This document shows, piece by piece, positions 35,322 through 43,890 of a DNA stretch of 64,000 bases (positions are counted from its first letter, which is position 1; every line of letters begins with the position of its first letter). The notes beneath the pieces are model-generated. The model saw nothing but the letters and a program-made list of their open reading frames with translations, was not told the DNA's origin and did no database searches. Source of the DNA: Blastopirellula marina DSM 3645 (GTDB lineage: Bacteria; Planctomycetota; Planctomycetia; Pirellulales; Pirellulaceae); assembly GCF_000153105.1 (NCBI RefSeq), contig NZ_CH672376.1, forward strand, positions 2,046,855 to 2,110,854, written 5' to 3'. Both the position numbers and the translations under genes were made by a program.

Positions 35322-36752
35322 ATGGACAACTGGATCAACTCGCCCGATCGCAATATTCTGAACCGTCGCGACATGCTCTCAATGACCGGCATGGGGCTCG
35401 GTTCGCTGGCGCTCGGTTCGATGTTCGGCAATTCGGCGTCGGCTGCGCCCGCCAATCCGCTGCTGCCGAAGGCGCCCCACTTCGCTCCCAAAGCGAAGCA
35501 CGTCATTCATATCTTCTTGAACGGCGGTCCGTCGCACGTCGATACGTTCGACCCCAAACCGAAGCTGGAAGAATACGCCGGCAAAGAGATCCCGGTCAAA
35601 ATGCGGACCGAACGCCCGACCGGCGTTGCGCTCCCCTCCCCTTACAAGTTCAAAAAGTATGGGCAAAGCGGGATCGAAGTCAGCGACATCTTTCCGCATG
35701 TCGCCGAAAATGTTGACGACATGTGCTTCATTCGCTCGATGCACGCCAACGTCCCCAACCATGAGCCGTCGCTGCTGTTGATGAACTGCGGCGAAGCCCG
35801 CCTGCCGCGGCCCAGTCTCGGCTCGTGGCTCGTCTATGGTCTGGGAACCGAAAATCAAAACCTGCCGTCGTTCATCTCGATGTGCCCCGGCGGCTACCCG
35901 ATTCAAGAGTCGCAAAACTGGCAATCCGGCTTCCTGCCAGGCGTCTTTCAGGGAACCTACGTCGACACCAAAAACACCGACCTCGAAAAGCTGATCGCCA
36001 ACGTCCGCAATCAACGCATCGATCACGACGCCCAGGTGCGCCAGTTGGAGCTGCTGCGTCAACTCAACGCGCAGCATCAAGCGCAGCGCGGCGCCGACCC
36101 GCAGTTGGAATCGCGGATTCAGTCGTTCGAGCTCGCGTTCCGCATGCAAAGCGAAGCGGCCGAAGCGTTCGACGTTTCCCGCGAACCGAAACATATCCTC
36201 GACATGTACGGCGAAGGAACCCAGGCTCGCCAAATCTTGATCGCGCGTCGACTGGTCGAACGCGGCGTCCGCTTCGTGCAAGTCTGGCACGGCCAAGGTC
36301 AGCCGTGGGACAGTCATGACGATATCGAAGTCAATCATCGCCGCTTGGCCAAGCAGTGCGATCAGGCGATCGGCGCTCTGCTGAAAGACCTGAAACAAAG
36401 CGGCATGCTTGAGGATACGCTGGTGATCTGCGGCGGCGAGTTCGGCCGCACGCCGACCGTCGAGATGCCGAAGGAAGGCTCGAACCAGGGCAAAATCAAC
36501 GGCCGCGATCACAATCATTATGGCTTTACCGTCTGGATGGCCGGAGGCGGCGTCAAAGGGGGCCACATCCACGGAGCGACCGACGACTTCGGTTTCGCCG
36601 CCGTCGAAAACAAAGTCCACGTCCACGACCTCCACGCGACCATCATGCAACTGATGGGCTTCGACCACGAAAAACTAACCTACCGCTACGCCGGCCGCGA
36701 CTTCCGCCTAACCGACGTGCATGGGCACGTCGTGAACGACATCATCGCCTAG
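35322..36752 (+). CDS. DUF1501 protein, Tat-exported
   Basis: 476 residues from ATG 35322, with AGAGGAAG just upstream. It begins with a twin-arginine signal (LNRRDMLSMTGMGLGSLALG). The DUF1501 sulfatase-like metal fold is seen: HVIHIFLNGGPSHVDTFDPK near residue 60, IRSMHANVPNHEPS, RRLVERGVRFVQVWHGQGQPWDSHDD, LVICGGEFGRTPT, and RDHNHYGFTVWMAGGGVKGG. It lies 34 bp after the DUF1549/DUF1553 gene. The two families are almost always paired in planctomycetes, which suggests joint action, probably on sulfated or complex polysaccharides. Confidence 0.95.
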   Translation: MDNWINSPDRNILNRRDMLSMTGMGLGSLALGSMFGNSASAAPANPLLPKAPHFAPKAKHVIHIFLNGGPSHVDTFDPKPKLEEYAGKEIPVKMRTERPTGVALPSPYKFKKYGQSGIEVSDIFPHVAENVDDMCFIRSMHANVPNHEPSLLLMNCGEARLPRPSLGSWLVYGLGTENQNLPSFISMCPGGYPIQESQNWQSGFLPGVFQGTYVDTKNTDLEKLIANVRNQRIDHDAQVRQLELLRQLNAQHQAQRGADPQLESRIQSFELAFRMQSEAAEAFDVSREPKHILDMYGEGTQARQILIARRLVERGVRFVQVWHGQGQPWDSHDDIEVNHRRLAKQCDQAIGALLKDLKQSGMLEDTLVICGGEFGRTPTVEMPKEGSNQGKINGRDHNHYGFTVWMAGGGVKGGHIHGATDDFGFAAVENKVHVHDLHATIMQLMGFDHEKLTYRYAGRDFRLTDVHGHVVNDIIA

Positions 36753-36757
36753 CGGCG

Positions 36758-36839
36758 AAATGACGAATGCCGGATTGGAGGTCTCCTCGATTCAGTCATT
36801 CAGGCTTCTTTCGACATTCTGGTTTCCTCATTCGTCATT
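36758..36839. repeat. long inverted repeat downstream of the DUF1501 gene
   Basis: AATGACGAATG (36759-36769) and CATTCGTCATT (36829-36839) are perfect 11-bp arms with about 60 bp between them, where further partial ATTC/GAAT symmetry occurs. It starts just after the DUF1501 stop codon. It resembles dispersed palindromic elements found after planctomycete genes and may serve as a transcript 3' end. Confidence 0.5.
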
Positions 36840-37050
36840 CCCGTCAAAGGCGGGCCGGTTGACTAGATGGACTGCGGCATTAAAATCATGAAACCTTCGT
36901 TAACCTGCCCTTTGGCGAACATCCTTGATTCGCCGGTGTCTGGATGACGATGAAACGGGAGTGGAAATCAGCCGCTTCCCCTGCGAGCCAACCTCTAGGC
37001 CTGCTTGAAGTTGGGGCAAACTCCCCAGCAAACCACAACCCAAAAAGTAC

Positions 37051-37123
37051 GCCCCCTTCGTCTAGTGGCCCAGGACGTCGGATTCTCAGTCCGAAAACAG
37101 GGGTTCGACTCCCCTAGGGGGTA
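37051..37123 (+). tRNA. tRNA-Glu (anticodon CUC)
   Basis: 73 nt with complete cloverleaf. The acceptor stem pairs GCCCCCT with AGGGGGT including the G-U first pair typical of tRNA-Glu. The D-arm has TCTAGTGGCCCAGGAC, the anticodon stem TCGGA/TCCGA encloses loop TTCTCAG with CUC, and the T-arm is CAGGGGTTCGACTCCCCT-like. CCA is not encoded. A terminator follows at once. It marks the left edge of an accessory region, a common integration site. Confidence 0.95.
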
Positions 37124-37129
37124 CTTTCC

Positions 37130-37154
37130 AGCCGCAGCAATGCGGCTTTTTTTT
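37130..37154 (+). terminator. rho-independent terminator of tRNA-Glu
   Basis: GCCGCA and TGCGGC form a 6-bp stem with loop GCAA, followed by eight T, 7 nt after the tRNA. Confidence 0.9.
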
Positions 37155-37176
37155 ATGCGCTAACGGCCCCCTGCTC

Positions 37177-37447
37177 TTTCGGGTTGGATCATTGGACTGG
37201 ACCGGACCCCCGCGCTTTTTTGAGTTGGATCGTTGGACCGGACCGGACTCCCGCGTTTTTTCGGGTTGGAACGTTGGACAGGACCGGAGTCCACGTTTTT
37301 TCGGGTTGGAACGTGGGACCGGACCGGACTCCGCGCTTTTTTGAGTTGGAACGTTGGACAGGACCGGACTCCGCGCTTTTTCGAGTTGGAACGTTGGACC
37401 GGACCGGACTCCGCGCTTTTTTGAGTTGGAACGTTGGACCGGACCGG
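37177..37447. repeat. tandem array of seven about 40-bp repeats
   Basis: Seven imperfect copies at period 40-41. Each has a T-run of 5-6, then GAGTTGGAACGTTGGACC or variant, then GGACCGGACTCCGCG. The T-runs sit at about 37216, 37256, 37296, 37337, 37377 and 37417; the first copy lacks a full one. The period is not a multiple of three, so the array is not one protein repeat, though several frames stay open by chance. It begins about 20 bp after the tRNA terminator. Function unknown. Confidence 0.85.
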
Positions 37448-37634
37448 CTGCATCTGCATACGCGGCGTCCAGCGGTCCGGTTGATCGGCGGCGGAAATTT
37501 TCATGGCGCAGCACAGCGGCCTCGAATCGGCCTTGTCGGCCGGCGAGTGATCGTGGTTGGTTCGGAATTTCCTGGGTAGTGGACCCCGGATTCGTGCGCT
37601 TTGTCAAGCGACAATCATTGGCCTGACGGACCTA

Positions 37635-38258
37635 CTACTTCCGCTTCGCCGGGATCGCTTGCAACTCATACTTATAGATGCACAGGCAGTCTTCCATCTG
37701 TTGTGGAGTCAGCCGGCGAAACGCCCTGGGAAGATCGCGGGGTTCCAGCCATTTCTGCGAACGTTCCAGGCCTAGCGCGACGGCTCCAACCCGCACTCCG
37801 GCATGGAGATAGACGAACTCCGGCGAAAGTCTGAGAAAGGCGCCCAAGCGATGCGCCGTGTCATAGACCATCAGTTCGCCGATCCCCGAAATGCTCAGGA
37901 TCGCCTCTTCGACCAGCAGGAACAGTTCGTGAAAAGTTTCGCATGCGGCGAGATTTCGTCTTCGCAATCGAGCATGAACCTTCTGCAGATTGACCCACTT
38001 CAAACGATACTGATGCGGATGCCGCCGGCCCTGAGGCGTTTCCGCAAACGACGCCCGACGAAGCGCTTCGTCCCAAGAGGGGAGCTGTTCGTAGAATTGA
38101 ATCTCTTCGTTCGCCCCTGACTGGTAATGCTTCAAGTAGTGACGAACGATCGCGGCGTAGGAGTTAAGGTTGGCATCTTTTGACGAAGGGACGCATCCGC
38201 CTGATCTCTTTTGAGGCGGCCTGCAGCTTTTGAGTGAGGTTTTCTTACGGTTTGACAT
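37635..38258 (-). CDS. hypothetical protein with helix-hairpin-helix-like motif
   Basis: 207 residues from the ATG at 38258; the earlier in-frame start adds 44 unlikely residues. The N-terminus is basic (SNRKKTSLKSCRPPQKRSGG). It is a mostly helical soluble protein with an HhH-like signature ILSISGIGELMVYDTAHRLG near residue 120, as seen in DNA-binding or glycosylase-related folds, followed by SPEFVYLHAGVRVGA. The C-terminus is KYELQAIPAKRK. No named family recognised. It lies 134 bp downstream of the giant SIR2 gene on the same strand but is GC-rich like the chromosome. It may act with DNA. Confidence 0.7.
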   Translation of the reverse strand: MSNRKKTSLKSCRPPQKRSGGCVPSSKDANLNSYAAIVRHYLKHYQSGANEEIQFYEQLPSWDEALRRASFAETPQGRRHPHQYRLKWVNLQKVHARLRRRNLAACETFHELFLLVEEAILSISGIGELMVYDTAHRLGAFLRLSPEFVYLHAGVRVGAVALGLERSQKWLEPRDLPRAFRRLTPQQMEDCLCIYKYELQAIPAKRK

Positions 38259-38392
38259 TGCTGAAGCCTCGTTAAACCGTGATGTTGTCGTGGGCCGGCC
38301 CTGGTGGCGGTAACGCCCTTGCGAAACTCCACCAATCGCTCGTTGGCAGGGAATGGTGTTCGTGTGCATTAGTTCGCGAGGGGATTTCATGC

Positions 38393-41300
38393 TCAGGGGA
38401 AATTGTTTTCACCTGAACGACGCACCTCAGCAAATAAATCAGATTCAATTGCGAGTTTCCAGAGTGCGAGAGATTTATGGTCTTTTTTCGCGATTATTAG
38501 CGATCCTGTTAATTCAGCACAACTAATGCGTAGGTTTAATTTTTCTTCAACGGAAAGATAAGTACGTGTGTCGTACTCAGTTTCGGTGAGCAAGTCAACT
38601 AGCAAAGCGTACAGCTCACCAGTCATTTTTTTCGATAACAGTTTAGGAAGAACTTTGATCAGATCGGCAATCATCGAGATATATAAATGCCGTTGCGGAT
38701 GCCGCATTCGAATTGCGTGGACCACAAAGATAATTAATTCATTGGGTACACGAATCTGATTCGCCACAGCAAATTCAATGCACCTACGAATTGCATAGCA
38801 TGATATTGGTGTCATCTCTCTGTCTTGAGATAAAATGGCATCACGAATCTGAGAAAACGCCATTGATTCGGATGTCATATTAGTGAGATAGCGAGATGCA
38901 GTCGTTGCTACATGTGGAATTCCCGCTTTATTTGCTTTGTCAAGAAGTCGCGTGCATTCCGTCCGTTGGTCGTCGGTCAGATTTTGCGATGGGATTATGA
39001 CGCAGTCCAAAAATAATGCCCATGCAATCCCTTCCTGTCGTTGTTTCTCCAACTGAGGTTCTCCGAAGGCGTGCATGAATGAATACTCACTGTCTTTCCA
39101 CTTTTGATTCTCCCTGTTCTGTAAAGCAAATTCTTCCAGCCATGTGCCAGAATAGATCAAGAGCTGAGAAAGATCGTGAGAAGTCCATCTTAGTGTGCGT
39201 TGCTTAGGTCTAGCGCTATTCACCGCGCCGATTTTTGCGAGGCCTTTCCAGTAATCTCCATTTCTGTGAGTTTTGCTTGAAAGATAAAATGTTTTTAATA
39301 CTCGTTGTTCGTTAAAACCGGTCTTCTTGGGGAGTGTTAAGAGAATCGAAGGGAAGCAGTTGGTATCGGTTGGGATGCCATCTTGGTTCTTCACGAGAAT
39401 CGCATCTCGCAGCGAAATTGTTTGTTCGCGAGATAGAAAGCCCTGATGAAAGAATGACACTAATCGCTGGGTGAGAATTTGACGAGCAACTCCTTCCGTT
39501 TGTGAAATTCGATAGATGGATTTATTGATCGCTGCCTCCAGTTCTTTCGGAGCTTTGAGCTTACGCTGATTGTCTTCAATTACGGTCAACGGGTCGCGCC
39601 AGTTCCCAACATGGTCGCCGAAATGTAGGAATTCATCACTGCCCGGAATTGGTAATTCCATTATCATGGCAGCATGGTCGAGTAGCGATTGTGAGGGCAT
39701 ACATTTTGCGAATCGGTCGATGAAGCTGCCTAGTATTGGGCTAATGCCATGCCTTTTCCAGAGATCCGTTCGAGTGAGAATGGAAATGAAGAGTTCGGAC
39801 AAATTGGTGATTGCAGCATCGCTGAGCTTGGGAATAATGCGGTCCATTACGGTGAGTGCTACTCCTAGTTGTTGCTCCCACCATTGGTCGTTATGCTCGC
39901 GCAGCGTGGGCTGGGTATCCAAGTTTTCCATCGCCTCGTTGACGGTCTTAGTTGCCGACGTTAATAAGCTATCGACTTGAGCTTCGGTGGTATTGATCAA
40001 TCGCTGTCGGTTGAAGAAAGACTTGATCTGCTTTTCGCTACGGCTTCGCAAGACTAGTCCTAGTCCCTCACTTGTCGATAACTGTGAGATGTGGTGCGTT
40101 GCATTCTCGAATACCTTGGCAGTAATGGTAAGTGGAATTACGCCGTGAATCTGAAGTGGAATCCCCGAATCTTCAATGAAACGAAGCGCTCGGTATGTGT
40201 CCGTCATTTCATCGACGTCACTAAGCCTGTAGTCAATTGTTTCGGATCCAATATCAAAAGAGGCTTTTACGGTTCGGATATCCTTGAATTCGTGTCTTGT
40301 TTTTAGCGAATCGCGAAGATTTTGTAGAAGTGGCCGTGGGTCGCAACCTAGTGGTCGCAATTCGCGAAGTCTTCGCTGGATGTCACCCTCGCCAATCATT
40401 TCGTTTTCCGAGTCTTTTTTCGTAGGATCGAAACGCTTAGATAGGAGTGGGGTCCTAGAGTTTGCTGTCTGGAATTGGTCGCAAGCCGAGAGAAGGAACA
40501 GTACCAATCCCTCCGCAGATCGCGCCCTCAGGTCAACGTTGCGCGACGAACGATAGACCGTTAATTCATTAGCAAGTTCGTTTAGGAGTTCTATCGCGGT
40601 CGAAAAATTTCCCAGTTCGAGAAGGAGCCCGGCCTTGCGGATCGACCAAATTGAATCGGAGTTCGTGTTCCAGTTTGAGATAATTTGTTGCGCTTCTTTG
40701 GCTTTAAGCTGCCCAAGTAGTAGTAGGGCATGTTGGTAGAAAAGGAAGTTCTGGATGTTTTCGTCTTTTAGCTCGTCCGACTCGATTGCTCTGTACAGAA
40801 CCTCGAACCTCTTTGAGTCTCCAATCTCACGCGCGTGTCGCAAAAGCTCGCATCGAATCGCGAATACATCAAGAAGAAAACTTGGATGGGAGCGACATGC
40901 TTCGCCGATTTGCGTTTCATTCATGGCATTGACCTCGATAAGCATAGGGTCAATGTTATTAAAGACAATGGAATCGAAAAGAGGATGGAGGCAGGTTGAC
41001 ATTCTCCAAGTTAGTTCTCGTGAAAAGAATACTCTTTGCCAAATTTCATGCGTACTATTGCTGATATATCGTGTGTAACGTAACCAGAATTGAGTATCGA
41101 TCCAAAGGCGTTTTATTCCTTCAATATGGAGTATGTTCCATCCTCCATATTTCAGGCGATTTTTTTTCCATATCTTGCATACGTCTATGTGTTTGATTTT
41201 AGTCGGAGACGTTTGCTCATTTGCTTCGCTCTTTTCCGCCACGACATCTGGAGGGCGATTCCAAGCCACATTCGCTAGGGATGGTTCCTGTGCGAGGAAA

Positions 41301-42169
41301 TTCAGGACCCATTTTAGCGCATCTTTGAGATTTTCCTTTTGTGAAACCCTTGTCAGCGGAATTGGAATTACATGCCGTTCTTCTAGTAGTCTTCTTTGGA
41401 AATGCTTAGGTTCGTTTAAGCAAAACAAATACAGAGAAGGCGCGGAGAGAGCGAGCGTGTCTCGGACCCATCCGGTCCATGCCAAAAAGTTCGGATCGTC
41501 ACCGGAAAATCCAAAAAGGCAAAAAGCATTCTCGCAAAGTGATGCGCGTACAAGGCCTACAAAGGCTGGGTTCTCGAGCGGATACTTCCGAAAGTCATCT
41601 TCTGTAATTACTAGTCCATCAAGACTGGGTAGACTCCCATGTAGCTTCACAATTCGAGGTGGACGAGCAAGCGGTAAGTGCGCTGCCGAGGTAACAACTT
41701 CGTAGGTCTGTTTGCGAAGCGTCTTGCTCGACCTAGAACGAGTTGCCCACTCTAACATCCGATCGTAGTTAGTTGTAAAGACATCAGCCCATGGTAAGTC
41801 TACGAGGGATTCAAGGATCTCACCTGGTTCGAATTCGTCATCACGAGTTTCCTCTCGGATTAAATCCGTGAGGGCAGGCCTTCCGAAAGCAGCTTCATAC
41901 TCTTGAGCATACCGTAGTGCTGAGCTGGTAGATTCGGCGCGAATAAGCTGACGTTCGGCTTCTGCTGAATCAATGTACAGTTCTGTCACCATTCGTTGAA
42001 CCAAGTCTCGCCATAATGGGAAAGGTGTCGCACCAGGAATACGCGGAACTGCATTTCGACTGAATCCTGCGCCAATCATTACAGACGCCTTAGACCCTCG
42101 TTTGTCGTGCAGTCTGTTTCTAAGGTCGAAAAGGATGTGCTCAAACTCGTTTTTGCTAGTCTCAGACAT
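38393..42169 (-). CDS. very large SIR2-domain protein, defence-associated-sirtuin-like
   Basis: A 1258-residue protein. The N-terminal 270 residues form a SIR2-like NAD-binding domain: MIGAGFSRNA (residues 31-40), TTNYDRMLE with Asn at about 134, KLHGSL with the catalytic-type His at 177, and FGFSGDDPNFLAW near 219-231. The remaining 980 residues are helical with no recognised enzyme motif and could form repeats sensing a phage signal. Defence-associated sirtuins (Dsr1/Dsr2, ThsA-type) have the same plan: SIR2 NADase plus a large C-terminal sensor, depleting NAD on infection. The gene is AT-rich, lies between a tRNA and an IS, and has a weak ribosome-binding site. Defence is inferred from domain and context; a DUF4020-type relative is also possible. 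Confidence 0.85.
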   Translation of the reverse strand: MSETSKNEFEHILFDLRNRLHDKRGSKASVMIGAGFSRNAVPRIPGATPFPLWRDLVQRMVTELYIDSAEAERQLIRAESTSSALRYAQEYEAAFGRPALTDLIREETRDDEFEPGEILESLVDLPWADVFTTNYDRMLEWATRSRSSKTLRKQTYEVVTSAAHLPLARPPRIVKLHGSLPSLDGLVITEDDFRKYPLENPAFVGLVRASLCENAFCLFGFSGDDPNFLAWTGWVRDTLALSAPSLYLFCLNEPKHFQRRLLEERHVIPIPLTRVSQKENLKDALKWVLNFLAQEPSLANVAWNRPPDVVAEKSEANEQTSPTKIKHIDVCKIWKKNRLKYGGWNILHIEGIKRLWIDTQFWLRYTRYISNSTHEIWQRVFFSRELTWRMSTCLHPLFDSIVFNNIDPMLIEVNAMNETQIGEACRSHPSFLLDVFAIRCELLRHAREIGDSKRFEVLYRAIESDELKDENIQNFLFYQHALLLLGQLKAKEAQQIISNWNTNSDSIWSIRKAGLLLELGNFSTAIELLNELANELTVYRSSRNVDLRARSAEGLVLFLLSACDQFQTANSRTPLLSKRFDPTKKDSENEMIGEGDIQRRLRELRPLGCDPRPLLQNLRDSLKTRHEFKDIRTVKASFDIGSETIDYRLSDVDEMTDTYRALRFIEDSGIPLQIHGVIPLTITAKVFENATHHISQLSTSEGLGLVLRSRSEKQIKSFFNRQRLINTTEAQVDSLLTSATKTVNEAMENLDTQPTLREHNDQWWEQQLGVALTVMDRIIPKLSDAAITNLSELFISILTRTDLWKRHGISPILGSFIDRFAKCMPSQSLLDHAAMIMELPIPGSDEFLHFGDHVGNWRDPLTVIEDNQRKLKAPKELEAAINKSIYRISQTEGVARQILTQRLVSFFHQGFLSREQTISLRDAILVKNQDGIPTDTNCFPSILLTLPKKTGFNEQRVLKTFYLSSKTHRNGDYWKGLAKIGAVNSARPKQRTLRWTSHDLSQLLIYSGTWLEEFALQNRENQKWKDSEYSFMHAFGEPQLEKQRQEGIAWALFLDCVIIPSQNLTDDQRTECTRLLDKANKAGIPHVATTASRYLTNMTSESMAFSQIRDAILSQDREMTPISCYAIRRCIEFAVANQIRVPNELIIFVVHAIRMRHPQRHLYISMIADLIKVLPKLLSKKMTGELYALLVDLLTETEYDTRTYLSVEEKLNLRISCAELTGSLIIAKKDHKSLALWKLAIESDLFAEVRRSGENNFP

Positions 42170-42253
42170 TATTGGAAGCTCTGGGATTTCTCGAATCGGT
42201 TAGTAAAATGCTAGTCTGAGATGAATCCACAAACCATTGTTTATCAGCTATAT

Positions 42254-42272
42254 TACCGATCATTTCGGTAAG
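42254..42272. promoter_or_regulatory. hairpin upstream of the SIR2 gene
   Basis: TTACCGA and TCGGTAA form a 7-bp perfect inverted repeat with loop TCATT, 85 bp before the SIR2 start in AT-rich DNA. It may be an operator. No regulator gene is adjacent. Confidence 0.35.
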
Positions 42273-42342
42273 CGTACCTCTCAAGAGCGAAATTCGACGA
42301 TTGCAATACTGTGTCATGGCGCTATTGTCATGGGGGCGAGGC

Positions 42343-43608
42343 CACGGCGATTGCGCCATGATGGGCAACCTGCGACAATCCGGCAAGTGCGTCTTGGCGG
42401 TTTCGTGATTGCTTGATCGCGGCCAAGCGTTTGTCTTGCCGAGAGTTGTTCAGCATGTCGTCTTCATCGCGCGCTTCGATTCAAGAACACTTCGCCGATC
42501 TGACGGATCCGCGGACTCGCAAGGTAACTTATCCGCTAGTCAACATCGTCACGATGTCGCTCTGTGCGGTGCTAGGTGGAGCAGATGATTTCGTTGCGAT
42601 CACTGACTGGGCCGAAGACAAGAAAGAGTGGCTTTCGCAGTTCCTCGACATGAGCACCGGCGTTCCTTCGCATGATCGCTTCAACGCGATTCTCGGCGCT
42701 TTGAAGCCGGCTGAATTTGAGAAGTGTTTGCTTAGCTGGATCACTTCGTTGCAAGAGATTACCGATGGGCAGATTATCGCGATCGACGGCAAAACTTTGC
42801 GGCGCAGCTTTGACGCCGCCAGCAGCAAGGCCGCGATTCATATGGTCAGCGCCTGGGCGACCGCCAATCATGTGAGTCTCGGGCAAGTCGCGACTGACGC
42901 GAAGAGTAATGAGATCACGGCGATTCCGAAATTGCTCGAAATCATCGAGGTTTCCGGCTGTTTGGTGACGATCGACGCGATGGGTTGTCAGAAAGAGATC
43001 GCCGCCAAGATCGTTAACGCAGGCGGTGATTACTGTCTGGCGATTAAAGGGAATCAGCGTTATCTGCATCAAGCGATTCGCGATCACTTCGCCGCTGCGA
43101 TGGAAATCGACTTTGCGAAAATGAAAGTTCACCGCCACGAGACGCACGAGAAAGGGCATGGCCGCGAAGAGTCGCGTTACTACTATCTCTGTCCAATCGA
43201 CGCCGATGATTTTCCGTACGCCTCGCGTTGGACGAAGCTGAAGGCGATCGGAATGACGATCAATATCGTCAAGCAAAACGGCAAAGAGACGAGTGAAGTA
43301 CGCTACTACATCGTGAGCAAATATCTCACCGGCAAACGCTTCGCCGAAGCGGTCCGAGGGCACTGGAGCATTGAGAATTCGCTCCACTGGCAACTCGACG
43401 TAACGTTCGGCGAAGACCAAAGTCGAATCCGCAAAGGCCACGCCGACGTCAACTTCAGTCTGCTAAGAAGAACAAGCCTGAGCTTGTTGAAGAACAACAA
43501 AACGGCGAAGGTGGGCGTGAAGAACAAGCGGCTAAAAGCTGGAAGGAACGACGCCTACTTGTTGGAAGTGTTGCTGGGGACGTGATTTATGGTGCGATCG
43601 CCGTGCGG
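42343..43608 (+). mobile_element. intact ISAs1-family insertion sequence
   Basis: The transposase is flanked by imperfect inverted repeats CACGGCGATTGCGCCAT (42343-42359) and its partner at 43591-43607 (two mismatches in 17). Outside them a direct repeat GGGGCGAGGC occurs at 42333-42342 and 43609-43618, which is the expected 8-10 bp target duplication; its exact edge is uncertain by one base. The element is about 1.27 kb with one gene and looks intact and recent. Confidence 0.9.
42455..43585 (+). CDS. ISAs1 family transposase
   Basis: 376 residues from the ATG at 42455, preceded by GAGAG; an earlier in-frame start at 42413 lies within the IS and is less likely. Features of the ISAs1/H-repeat family: IQEHFADLTDPRTRKVTYPL at the N-terminus, DFVAITDWAEDKKEWL, catalytic Asp in IIAIDGKTLRRS (about residue 111), VTIDAMGCQKEIAAKI, and the final HWSIENSLHWQLDVTFGED with catalytic Glu. 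No frameshift or stop is seen, so it is probably active. Confidence 0.95.
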   Translation: MSSSSRASIQEHFADLTDPRTRKVTYPLVNIVTMSLCAVLGGADDFVAITDWAEDKKEWLSQFLDMSTGVPSHDRFNAILGALKPAEFEKCLLSWITSLQEITDGQIIAIDGKTLRRSFDAASSKAAIHMVSAWATANHVSLGQVATDAKSNEITAIPKLLEIIEVSGCLVTIDAMGCQKEIAAKIVNAGGDYCLAIKGNQRYLHQAIRDHFAAAMEIDFAKMKVHRHETHEKGHGREESRYYYLCPIDADDFPYASRWTKLKAIGMTINIVKQNGKETSEVRYYIVSKYLTGKRFAEAVRGHWSIENSLHWQLDVTFGEDQSRIRKGHADVNFSLLRRTSLSLLKNNKTAKVGVKNKRLKAGRNDAYLLEVLLGT

Positions 43609-43624
43609 GGCGAGGCAGTGGATG

Positions 43625-43712
43625 GGATCGTTAGCTCAATTGGTGTACTTTCTTTAAGGTCTTGAAGAGGCGATTGTAAACGGGCTTTTTACGTTCAATC
43701 CGGTGCTCTCAC
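43625..43712 (+). other. possible tRNA-like remnant next to the IS
   Basis: TAGCTCAATTGGT (about 43632-43644) matches a tRNA D-arm, and GTTCAATCC (about 43694) a T-loop, but they are about 60 nt apart, the acceptor arms do not pair, and no anticodon stem is clear. If real it is a disrupted tRNA; chance is equally possible. Confidence 0.2.
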
Positions 43713-43890
43713 GTTCGTTCATTGCGACACAAGGCTGGTGCCCCCGCCCCCCAATTCTTCTTCTGGCAATCGCCCCCAACCGCAGTGTAGAATGCACCTC
43801 TTGCCTCGCCGGTTGATCGCTTCGATTGACCGCTTCTCCCCTGCCCTGTTTGTTCCCTCCCCCTGCCGTTCTGCAAGCAAAGAGCCCTCT

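Noticed and set aside
35379-36668. Minus-strand open frame of 429 codons opposite the DUF1501 gene
   Set aside because: Shadow frame; the plus-strand gene is a clear family member with a Tat signal.
37177-37447. CRISPR array
   Set aside because: The whole unit repeats; there are no unique spacers between repeats and no cas genes in the window.
37086-37607. A 173-residue open frame on the minus strand with repeated motifs and ending in PPRGVEPLFSD
   Set aside because: It is antisense to the tRNA-Glu gene and covers the 40-bp repeat array. The terminal peptide is the well-known false product of tRNA antisense strands, and the 40-bp period is out of frame.
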